The position numbers and the translations under genes are program-made. Below are positions 56,959 through 64,000 of a stretch of 64,000 nucleotides of DNA, one piece after another (position 1 is the first letter of the stretch; each line of letters opens with the position of its first letter). The DNA comes from JAUIIK01 sp963745675 (GTDB lineage Bacteria; Chloroflexota; Chloroflexia; Thermomicrobiales; CFX8): the NCBI GenBank assembly GCA_963745675.1, contig CAVUYM010000009.1, positions 434,001-498,000 of the forward strand, read 5' to 3'. The notes beneath the pieces were generated by a model. It was given only the letters and a program-made list of their open reading frames with translations. It was not told the DNA's origin and made no database searches.

Positions 56959-57456
56959 ATGCAGCATATGCCCGACCAGGCGCGCGACCATAGAGCGGCG
57001 CCGCTGATGCAACTCCTCGATGATCTGGAAGTAGCAATCACGAGTGGTCGGAGATTTCCCGGTAGCAGCCGGGTGACCGTTGACGAACAGCACGTCGTCA
57101 ACCTCATCGATGAATTGCGGGTATCTCTCCCAGTTGAACTTCAGCAGGCTCGGCGTGTCGTGCAGGAACGCCAAAGCATTGTGATTGACGCTCAGGAACA
57201 AGCGCGGGGTATTCTGAGCTCGGCCCAGGAACGAGCAAATTATCTCGTTAGTCAGGCGGGAGTGCTTGGCGAAGCTCGCCAGCGTAGCGAGCAGCGTCTA
57301 CGCGAGGCTGAGGAGAATGCCAAGCGAACGCGGTCTGGTGTCAGCCAGTTTGCGCTGAGTGTCATCGATGATGTGGAAAAGAATCTCCGCGATCAACTCC
57401 ACGAGCTGGAATTGGCTCGGGTAACTCTCGAGGAGCGTCAACGCGCCGGGGTGTAG
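56959..57456 (+). CDS. Coiled-coil protein of unknown function
   Basis: About 165 residues, mostly one long heptad-rich helix (LQQARRVVQERQSIVIDAQ, AREQ-like repeats, RSEQRLREAEENAKRTR). Similar coiled-coil proteins sit before DUF177-rpmF in actinobacteria and Chloroflexota. It recalls ATP synthase b-subunit or DivIVA-like helices but has no membrane segment. ATG 56959 follows GGGGGATCGGTG. Role unknown; division or wall linkage is speculation. Confidence 0.65.
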   Translation: MQHMPDQARDHRAAPLMQLLDDLEVAITSGRRFPGSSRVTVDEQHVVNLIDELRVSLPVELQQARRVVQERQSIVIDAQEQARGILSSAQERANYLVSQAGVLGEARQRSEQRLREAEENAKRTRSGVSQFALSVIDDVEKNLRDQLHELELARVTLEERQRAGV

Positions 57457-57515
57457 CTAGTCCGTTTAAGCGCATAGATTGACGTAATAGCTGACTTCAC
57501 GTGAGTCGCTTAGGT

Positions 57516-57544
57516 TTGACCCTGCCAGTTGCTGACGATATACT
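57516..57544 (+). promoter_or_regulatory. Sigma-70 promoter for DUF177-rpmF
   Basis: TTGACC (57516-57521) and TATACT (57539-57544) are separated by exactly 17 bp, 40 bp before the DUF177 start. This is the best match to a housekeeping promoter in the window. The same -10 hexamer, TATACT, occurs at the mraZ promoter. Confidence 0.8.
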
Positions 57545-57584
57545 CGTTCGGTTGTCCGCTTGAATCCGGTTGCGGAGGACCAGA

Positions 57585-58163
57585 GTGAAGAAACGAATAC
57601 CGGATCGTCGCGACCACGTCCCAGTTCGTGATCTCGAGAACGACACCGTCGTCAATGTTTCTCGCCTGTTACAGGAAACGACGGGCGCGAAGCGGGACTT
57701 TCGGTTGTCTCTCGAGTGGTTCGCCCTGGATGTCGACTTGATGGCACGGGACATTACCGGGACGCTCAAGCTCATGCGCCTCGCCGACGGCATAATGCTG
57801 AGTGGTGAGGTTCGCGGAACGGCTCTAATAGAGTGCGTTCGGTGTCTTGAAATCTATCCGCAGCCATTCATCGCTGAGGTGGAGCAAGAGTATCGCTTGA
57901 TGATGGATCTGGCGATGGCAGCTGGTGGTGACGAGGGTGACGCCGATAGCGCCGATGAAGTCGGTGAGATCGACGATGCGAACGAAATCGATATGGCGGA
58001 GCCGATCCGTCAGTTTGCAATACTGTCGCTCCCTATGCGTCCGGATTGTGGTGACGATTGTCCGGGACCAGATATCGAAGAAGAAGACGGACCTGAGATC
58101 GATCATCGCCTGGCAGCGCTCGCGGAATTACTTGACGATGCGGGCGATGTAGGTGATTTATAG
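57585..58163 (+). CDS. DUF177/YceD-family protein
   Basis: 192 residues. The core has DIDLMARDITGTLKLMR-type strands, ALIECVRCLEIY with a CxxC pair, and a second pair in RPDCGDDCPG, as in YceD proteins encoded beside rpmF and linked to 23S rRNA levels. GTG 57585 after GGAGGACCAGA decides the start. An acidic insert (GDEGDADSADEVGEIDD) lies between the pairs. Confidence 0.88.
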   Translation: MKKRIPDRRDHVPVRDLENDTVVNVSRLLQETTGAKRDFRLSLEWFALDVDLMARDITGTLKLMRLADGIMLSGEVRGTALIECVRCLEIYPQPFIAEVEQEYRLMMDLAMAAGGDEGDADSADEVGEIDDANEIDMAEPIRQFAILSLPMRPDCGDDCPGPDIEEEDGPEIDHRLAALAELLDDAGDVGDL

Positions 58164-58205
58164 CGCACGGTGTTGCGATATTAGAGATGTTTGAGAGGCG
58201 ATAGC

Positions 58206-58421
58206 GTGGGTGCTCTTCCAAAGCAACGTATTCCGAGATCCAGACGTAAACAGCGCAGATTGCATCAGCGGCTTACCGCGCCTACTATGGTAATCTGCCC
58301 CAATTGCCGCGCGTATAAGCTGTCGCATCACGTTTGCCTGTCATGCGGCCACTATGCCGGGCGCGAAGTGGTTGAAATCGAGCTTCGCGGTCCGTCGGCT
58401 TCGGAGAGACCGCCGTCCTAG
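58206..58421 (+). CDS. rpmF: 50S ribosomal protein L32
   Basis: 71 residues. The N-terminus GALPKQRIPRSRRKQRR is L32. CPNC (31-34) and CLSC (44-47) form the zinc ribbon of the Cys-containing, zinc-dependent type. GTG 58206 follows GAGAGG. The plsX gene often found next in order is absent; fabH follows after 88 bp. Confidence 0.95.
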   Translation: MGALPKQRIPRSRRKQRRLHQRLTAPTMVICPNCRAYKLSHHVCLSCGHYAGREVVEIELRGPSASERPPS

Positions 58422-58509
58422 CATGCCGAGACTCTCCCTGGCAGAAGGTCGGATTTCCCGGCTACGATAACGAACAGTTGACTGGCGATCCGGGTTGAGG
58501 GGGAGGGCC

Positions 58510-59511
58510 ATGCTGCGCTATGCCGCAATCGCCGGTGCGGGAATGTATGTTCCGGACCGGATCGTAACTAATGAAGAACTAAGTACGTTTGTTGACACAA
58601 CGGACGAATGGATCCGCTCGCGTACTGGCATCGCCGAGCGGCGCATAGCTGATGCGACCGATACATCCGTTTCGATGGCTGTAGCTGCGGCGAAAATAGC
58701 CTGTCAACGGGCCGATGTCGATTCGGCGGATCTCGACCTCGTCATCGTCGCGACGTACACACCTGATCAGTACATGCCATCTGTCGCGAGCCTCGTTCAG
58801 AATGAGCTAGGCGCGACACGCGCCGGCGCGTTCGATCTTAACGCGGCCTGTTCTGGATTCGTCTACGCCCTTTCCGTCGGCACTCAATTTATTCGATCCG
58901 GTGCTGCCGAAAAGGTACTTGTCGTCGGTGCCGATTACGTCAGTCGCTTTCTAGATTTTACCGATCGCAGCACCTGCGTCCTCTTTGGCGATGGAGCCGG
59001 CGCGGTCGTACTTACCCCCAGCGATGAGCCAGCAGGTTTGTTATCCGCCGATCTCGGTTCCGATGGCAGTGCCGGTCGTCATCTCACGCTCGGCGGCCCG
59101 GAGCGCTACGTCGGTCTGAATGGGGCTAACTCGGTCGAGCGCGCGTTCATGCAGATGAACGGTCCGGAAGTCTATCGATTTGCGGTACGGGTGATGGGTG
59201 AAGCGGCAGCATCTGCCGTCCATAAGGCCGGACTAACCTACGACGATATTGATCTCTTTATCCCTCACCAGGCCAATCTGCGCATCATCAATCACGCAGC
59301 CAAACGTCTCGAACTTCCGCGTGAGAAGGTCTGGGTGAACGTTGACCGCTACGGAAATACATCGAACGCCTCGGTTCCGATCTGCCTCTTCGAAGCAGAA
59401 GAGGAAGGCGTGCTACGCGAAGGCATGAACGTCGTGCTGGTGGGTTTTGGCGGTGGGCTCACCTGGGCCGCTGGGGTCGTTCGCTGGACTCGGGAGTGTT
59501 TGCATGGCTGA
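58510..59511 (+). CDS. fabH: Beta-ketoacyl-ACP synthase III
   Basis: 333 residues, intact. Catalytic triad Cys 114 (NAACSGF), His 253 (PHQAN) and Asn 283 (YGNTSNAS). Starts each fatty acid by condensing acyl-CoA with malonyl-ACP. ATG 58510 follows GGGGGAGGGCC. Overlaps fabD by 8 bp. Substrate width (acetyl or branched) cannot be read from sequence alone. Confidence 0.97.
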   Translation: MLRYAAIAGAGMYVPDRIVTNEELSTFVDTTDEWIRSRTGIAERRIADATDTSVSMAVAAAKIACQRADVDSADLDLVIVATYTPDQYMPSVASLVQNELGATRAGAFDLNAACSGFVYALSVGTQFIRSGAAEKVLVVGADYVSRFLDFTDRSTCVLFGDGAGAVVLTPSDEPAGLLSADLGSDGSAGRHLTLGGPERYVGLNGANSVERAFMQMNGPEVYRFAVRVMGEAAASAVHKAGLTYDDIDLFIPHQANLRIINHAAKRLELPREKVWVNVDRYGNTSNASVPICLFEAEEEGVLREGMNVVLVGFGGGLTWAAGVVRWTRECLHG

Positions 59512-60418
59512 TGCCATGGCCTGGCTGTTTCCCGGGCAGGGGTCGCAGTCGGTTGGAATGGGCAAAACGCTCGCTGCATCGTGGCCAGATGCCGCGGCAG
59601 TTTTCGATATCGCCGATCAGACGCTCGATGTTTCTGTATCTACGTTGTGCTGGGATGGCCCGGCAGATGAATTGACCCGCACGGCCAATCAGCAGCCTGC
59701 CCTCGTCACCACATCTACAGCAATGCAGCGCGTTCTGGTCGCGAGCGGATTGCTCGGGACGCCGGACTATGTAGCGGGACACTCCCTCGGTGAATACTCG
59801 GCGCTCGTCGCCGCCGGCGCCCTCGGGCTGGCGGATGCATTGCGGCTTGTCCGAAGACGCGGAGAGCTGATGGAGCAGCATGCCCTTGGTGGGATGCTGG
59901 CGATTATTGGAATAGATGATGATGCCGCCCAACTCGTCGCGAATGAGACGGGCATTGAGGTCGCGAACTTCAATTCTCCGGGGCAAGTCACACTGTCAGG
60001 CACTGACGATGCTCTGAAGGTCGCAGAAATGGCTGCAACGGCGCGTGGTGCTCGCAGAGTCATACGATTGTCGGTGAATGGTGCTTTTCACTCGTCACAC
60101 ATGATTCCCGTGGCGGAGGCGCTCGCCCCGATGATTGATTCGACGCCGATAGAAGTACCTTTAGCACCGCTCGTGACGAACGTTGACGCGAGCCCTATTT
60201 CTCATCCTGATGATATCCGGCGCGAACTGGTGGACCAGATTGCCCAGTCGGTTCAGTGGGTGCGAGTGGTTGAGTTCATGGTTCGCCAGGGCGTGACTCA
60301 GGCGGTTGAAATCGGACCCGGAAATGTGTTGGCGGGGTTAGCTCGAAGGATAGATCGATCCCTGAGCGTACGAACTGCCGACCAGATGCTAGCGGATTTG
60401 GAGCCCTCGAATGTCTGA
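59504..60418 (+). CDS. fabD: Malonyl-CoA:ACP transacylase
   Basis: 304 residues, intact. PGQGSQSVGMG at the start, nucleophile Ser 94 in GHSLGE, and catalytic His 196 in NGAFHSSHM; EIGPGNVL near the end. Makes malonyl-ACP. ATG 59504 lies before the fabH stop and its own stop overlaps fabG by 8 bp, so the three are translated as a unit. Confidence 0.97.
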   Translation: MADAMAWLFPGQGSQSVGMGKTLAASWPDAAAVFDIADQTLDVSVSTLCWDGPADELTRTANQQPALVTTSTAMQRVLVASGLLGTPDYVAGHSLGEYSALVAAGALGLADALRLVRRRGELMEQHALGGMLAIIGIDDDAAQLVANETGIEVANFNSPGQVTLSGTDDALKVAEMAATARGARRVIRLSVNGAFHSSHMIPVAEALAPMIDSTPIEVPLAPLVTNVDASPISHPDDIRRELVDQIAQSVQWVRVVEFMVRQGVTQAVEIGPGNVLAGLARRIDRSLSVRTADQMLADLEPSNV

Positions 60419-61160
60419 CGACAAGAAGGTCGCTATCGTGACCGGAGCAGTGCGCGGGATTGGCAAGGCCATCGCAGTGCAGCTCGCAAGCGACGGCTAT
60501 TCTGTCGTCGTAAATTATCGTGGCGATGAAGCGTCAGCCGTTGCCGTTTGCGATGAGATTGCTGCTGCAGGCGCGGAAGCGCTTGCGGTCAGAGCCGACA
60601 TAACGAATGCAGACGACGTTGCGGCGCTCGTCGAGACGACAATGAACCATTTTGGCCAAATAGATGGACTCGTGAACAACGCCGGCATCACGCGCGATAC
60701 ATTGATGATGCGGATGAAGGAAGAGGACTGGGACGCCGTTCTCACGACGAATCTAAAGGGCGCTTTCCTCTGTTCGAAAGCAGTGCTACGACCGATGATG
60801 CGCCAGCGCTCCGGGGCGATCGTCAATTTGACCTCAGTTGTCGGGCTCGTCGGCAACCCTGGTCAGGCAAATTACGCTGCCGCTAAAGCCGGACTGATTG
60901 GTCTTACCAAGTCGATCGCCAAAGAAGTTGGCGCGCGCAACATCAGAGTTAACGCCGTCGCTCCAGGTTTCATCAACACGCGTCTGACAGATGTTTTGTC
61001 GGACGAAGTACGCGAGTGGGCGATGAATATCATCCCACTTGATCGATTCGGTGAACCCGAGGATGTCGCAGGCGCCGTGTCGTTTCTGCTTTCGCCTGCA
61101 GCCCGGTATATAACCGGCAACGTCCTTTCCGTCGATGGCGGAATGTTTATGGCGACCTGA
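60411..61160 (+). CDS. fabG: 3-oxoacyl-ACP reductase
   Basis: 249 residues, intact classical SDR. Nucleotide loop TGAVRGIG (11-18), NNAG (89-92), Ser 142, Tyr 155 and Lys 159, and PGFINTRLTD. First reduction step of the elongation cycle. Contrast with the SDR at 42455, which has lost Tyr/Lys. It ends 20 bp before accC. Confidence 0.96.
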   Translation: MSDDKKVAIVTGAVRGIGKAIAVQLASDGYSVVVNYRGDEASAVAVCDEIAAAGAEALAVRADITNADDVAALVETTMNHFGQIDGLVNNAGITRDTLMMRMKEEDWDAVLTTNLKGAFLCSKAVLRPMMRQRSGAIVNLTSVVGLVGNPGQANYAAAKAGLIGLTKSIAKEVGARNIRVNAVAPGFINTRLTDVLSDEVREWAMNIIPLDRFGEPEDVAGAVSFLLSPAARYITGNVLSVDGGMFMAT

Positions 61161-61180
61161 GCGGAGTACATCCCGTAACC

Positions 61181-62519
61181 GTGTTCAAGAAGATCCTGAT
61201 TGCAAATCGGGGAGAGATCGCCCTACGTATCCTGCGTGCGTGCCACGATCTGGGCATTCAGGGTGTGATCGCCTACAGCGAAGTTGACCGCGAATCGTTG
61301 CCGGTGCAGCTTGCCGATGAAGCTGTCTGTATCGGACCTGGTCCGGCGGCACGATCGTACAACCATATCCCGTCCGTCCTGAGTGCCGCGCTCGCGACTG
61401 GTTGCGATGCGATACATCCCGGTTACGGATTTCTATCGGAGAATGCGACGCTCGCTGAAGTGTGCCGCGATGTCAACGTTACCTTCATCGGGCCTGAGCC
61501 TGAAGCGATTCGCCAGATGGGTGACAAGGCCACTGCTCGCGCCGTCGCACAGTCAAGCGGCGTGCCCAGTCCTGCCCGGCTCTGCGGATCTTCAGAATAG
61601 CAAGCTCAATCTTGCGCGCGCTGACTCGCGAGGTTGGATTTCCGATGATGCTCAAGGCGTCAGCTGGCGGCGGGGGCCGCGGGATGCGCATTGCTCGCGA
61701 CGACCGCGAGTTGTTGCGACTGTTACCGCTGGCGCAGGCTGAAGCCCAGGCTGCGTTTTCGGATGGCGCGATATATGCCGAGCGATTTCTCGAGAGACCG
61801 CGACATATTGAGGTTCAGATTCTGGCCGACCGGCACGGCAATATCCGCTCGCTTGGTGAGCGCGATTGCTCGGTCCAGCGCCGGCATCAGAAGTTGGTCG
61901 AGGAAGCGCCTGCACCCGGGATATCCCGACGTTTGCGGGAGGCGTTGTCACGAGATGCCGTGAAACTGGCAAAGGAAATCAACTACCTGGGGGCGGGAAC
62001 GTTCGAGTTCCTCGTCGAGGATGAGGACAATCATTACTTCATCGAGGCGAACACCCGGATTCAGGTCGAACATCCGGTGACAGAACTTGTCACAGGCCTT
62101 GACCTCGTCACCTGGCAGATCCAGATCGCGGCTGGCGATGGAAATCGACTTCGATCAGAAGAACGTCCCGCTCAATGGCCACGCCATCGAATGCCGGGTG
62201 AACGCAGAGAACCCGGATGATGGATTTCCGTCCAGTTGCCGGCACGATCGATGCGTATCTCGCGCCCGGCGGACCTGGGGTACGTGTCGATTCCCATCTC
62301 TATCCCGGATACACGATCCCGACAAACTACGACTCACTCCTGGCGAAGATCATCTCCTGGGGGCCGACGCGTGCTGTCGCAATTGCGCGTTTGGAGCGGG
62401 CTCTTGCTGAAACGCTCATCACTGGCGTCCATACGACGATCCCGTTCATTCAGCGATTGTTACGAGATGAGGACTTCCGGAAGGTGCCGTTAGCACGCAA
62501 CTTGTCGGTGAGGTCATAG
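61181..62519 (+). CDS. accC: Biotin carboxylase subunit of acetyl-CoA carboxylase, several frameshifts
   Basis: KILIANRGEIALRILRA, HPGYGFLSENATLAEVC, SAGGGGRGMRIA, RPRHIEVQILADRHGN, EANTRIQVEHPVTELVTG and HAIECRVNAENP are all present, in shifting frames (slips near 61580-61610, 62150 and 62215). The GTG start is at 61181. It lacks a biotinyl domain, unlike the alpha subunit at 3645. The frame given stops at 62519, but homology favours another slip near 62484 (KGAVSTQLVGEV), after which no stop occurs before nusB. accB is not nearby. Confidence 0.93.
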
Positions 62520-62587
62520 CGAAAAAAGATCTTCACGGTCTGGCGTCGGTAGCGGGCGGCCTTGCGCCGCCGAATGCGGAGACGATC

Positions 62588-63059
62588 GTGATAGACGACG
62601 AGCGCCGGATCGAGTCGGAGCCAGCCTTGCCTGCTCGTCGGCTTGCGCGGGAGCTGGCGATGAAAGTCTTTTTCGAAGCCGATCTCACGGATCGACCGCC
62701 TGCCGAACTCTTTGAACGCTACCGAACGATGGTTCGTTACGGCGTGTTGACGGTCGTTATGCAGAGCGCCTCGTCACCGCAATTCTCGAATCGCTTGAGG
62801 ATATCGACTGAGGCTGGCGGACGCCGCACCCGCCTTCCCGATTGACCAGATCGCTACCGTCGATCGCAACGTGTTGCGAGTCGCGATTTGCGAGCTGGGC
62901 GACGGCTTCACCGTGCCGCCGAAGGTCGTGATCAATGAGGCGATTGAGATTGCCAAGGATTATGGTGGCGATGCGTCTGGCCGGTTCGTAAATGGGGTCC
63001 TCGGGCGGTATCCTCGGACGCCGCCAGTGAAGGCGAGTCAAGGTTCGTTAGTTGTTTGA
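62588..63059 (+). CDS. nusB: Transcription antitermination protein NusB, frameshifted
   Basis: RRLARELAMKVFFEADLTD at the start, then after slips near 62740 and 62808 AERLVTAILESLEDID, DRNVLRVAICEL, and KVVINEAIEIAKDYGG followed by GRFVNGVLG, which are diagnostic of NusB. About 155 residues. The start GTG 62588 is provisional, as the same frame is open upstream into accC. Binds NusE and boxA RNA. Confidence 0.88.
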
Positions 63060-63220
63060 CTTTGCGCTGGTCGTTTATGATTCGTCGGCTGCCGCTGGAA
63101 AATGCGGAAGAATCGATTGCCGCTAGTGAATGGGACTCGGTTCGCCCGTAGCCGCGGCTTGCGCCGTCACAATCGTCCAAAAGTGGGGCGGGAATTTCCG
63201 TTGAGGGGGAGGACACTATC

Positions 63221-63457
63221 GTGTCAGTGATTCATGAACGACTCCAGAGCCTGGTTGCCGAGCAGCTTGGCGTCGAGCCGGATCAGGTAACGAGAGAAGC
63301 CGAATTCATTCAAGATCTCAATGCCGATTCGCTCGATATGGTCGAATTGGTCATGTCGCTCGAAGAAGAGTTCGGTGTCGAGATTTCGGATGAAGAGGTC
63401 GAAAACATCCGAACTGTCGGCGATGCCGTTGACTACATAGAGGAGAATAGCGACTAG
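63221..63457 (+). CDS. acpP: Acyl carrier protein
   Basis: 78 residues, intact. The phosphopantetheine attachment Ser 37 lies in NADSLDMVELVM. The acidic helical sequence is typical. GTG 63221 follows GAGGGGGAGGACACTATC, a strong ribosome site. A 161-bp gap after nusB may hold its own promoter (TTGTTT 63052, 18 bp, TATGAT 63076, a weak pair). Serves the fab enzymes upstream; fabF is not seen. Confidence 0.96.
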   Translation: MSVIHERLQSLVAEQLGVEPDQVTREAEFIQDLNADSLDMVELVMSLEEEFGVEISDEEVENIRTVGDAVDYIEENSD

Positions 63458-63683
63458 ACGTTGCAGATGACTGGGAGAGTAATTCAAAGCGTTTGGCTAC
63501 AAGCGACTGCGGCAACAGGGTTACTGGAGTTATTACTCGTTGGCGAGCGCAAGTGATCGTCGCGAGTTTGAATTGCCTAACGCAAAGGCGTCGGATGATG
63601 CTTTCCCTGACGGCCGACGAGAGCGTTGGTTTTGGGAATTCGAATAGATCTGACTCGATCGAGCTCTCAGTGCTATTGGCGTA
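63458..63683 (+). other. Gap with a possible small Trp/Tyr-rich peptide
   Basis: A frame open from 63483 to TAG 63645-63647 reads GYKRLRQQGYWSYYSLAS followed by a polar stretch and the end RRERWFWEFE. The composition looks protein-like, but only a TTG at 63540 could start it without a frame change. The neighbourhood contains frameshifts, so a short gene with a damaged start is possible. Confidence 0.3.
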
Positions 63684-63784
63684 ATGAGTCTTCTTGATCG
63701 AACAACGCTTCGCGGCGTAGACAGGTGGTCTGGGTGCGCGAGAGCGTACTCCGATCGCTGAGCGTCTGGAAGAACGAACACAAC

Positions 63785-64000
63785 ATGGCGAGCATTACAC
63801 TGATCGGCGTGCCGTTGCCCTGGAAGGGTGGCGGCGACGCTCCACCACCAGACCAGAGCGATCTCCCGCCCGGAGAAGACGGGACGGAAGATCCGGAGTT
63901 CTTCCTCGAGATGTCCCTCCAGGAGCATCTTGAAGAACTCCGCATGCGCATCATCTATTCGACGCTGACGATACTTGTCCGCGCTTATAGCCGCGGTTTT
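63785..64000 (+). CDS. tatC: TatC twin-arginine translocase subunit, 5' part
   Basis: A Pro/Asp-rich leader is followed by FFLEMSLQEHLEELRMRII, the conserved cytoplasmic N-terminus of TatC, and the start of the first membrane helix before the window ends. A slip near 63980 is likely, since the next residues should be hydrophobic (LVALIAAVF in the adjacent frame). ATG 63785 is used. With one slip the frame could extend back to ATG 63684 (MSLLDRTTLRG), giving a longer N-terminus. No tatA precedes it. Confidence 0.75.
   Translation, partial: MASITLIGVPLPWKGGGDAPPPDQSDLPPGEDGTEDPEFFLEMSLQEHLEELRMRIIYSTLTILVRAYSRGF

Noticed and set aside
1..64000. tRNA, rRNA, CRISPR, prophage or insertion sequence
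   Set aside because: I scanned for TPsiC-like GGTTCGAATCC patterns, regular repeat-spacer arrays, transposase motifs and flanking repeats and saw none; a dedicated tRNA scan could still find one.

Overview
The window looks like a draft contig from a moderately GC-rich bacterium of the phylum Chloroflexota, close to the Thermomicrobia/Sphaerobacter-type lineages. This is an inference from gene order, protein style and the dcw cluster layout; no rRNA gene is present to confirm it. No tRNA, rRNA, insertion sequence, prophage or CRISPR array was seen.

Layout. 1-5.4 kb: the end of a cytosine deaminase, an mreB-like gene, and an acyl-CoA carboxylase operon (beta subunit, a small accessory protein, and a biotin carboxylase/BCCP alpha subunit). 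5.4-21.7 kb: a promoter with MraZ operator repeats, then the division and cell wall cluster mraZ-rsmH-ftsL-ftsI-murF-mraY-murD-ftsW-murC-murB-ddl-ftsQ-ftsA-ftsZ, followed by nrdR. murE and murG are missing from their usual places. 21.7-29 kb: a papain-like hypothetical protein, thioredoxin, two glycosyltransferases, a flavin reductase, a membrane protein, an MqnA-like protein and a sugar epimerase. 29-35.6 kb, minus strand: prephenate dehydratase, a NYN nuclease fused to a cold-shock domain, two tandem acetyl xylan esterase-family proteins (one without its catalytic serine), an N-acyl-D-amino-acid deacylase and RNase Z. 35.7-50.6 kb: two gamma-glutamyltransferases, two M20 peptidase-family proteins (one without key residues), pantothenate genes panE-panB, a lipoprotein glycosidase, an SDR, an enolase-superfamily enzyme, a GNAT acetyltransferase and threonine dehydratase. 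50.6-64 kb: housekeeping genes thpR, prfA-prmC-recG-rsmD-coaD, a coiled-coil protein, DUF177-rpmF, fabH-fabD-fabG-accC-nusB, acpP and the start of tatC.

Genes in the same direction are packed with ATGA, GTGA or TGATG overlaps, so most blocks are probably polycistronic. The dcw block supplies peptidoglycan precursors and the divisome. The last block joins translation termination, DNA repair, CoA synthesis and fatty acid initiation. The middle block looks like uptake and breakdown of modified peptides and acylated compounds.

A dominant technical feature is single-base frameshifts, many at short homopolymers, in genes that must work (ftsI, ftsZ, ftsA, murB, murC, ddl, accC, nusB). They cluster at about 2-25 kb and 61-64 kb, while 46-61 kb is nearly clean. 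I read them as sequence errors, not pseudogenes, and give each broken gene its full reconstructed span.
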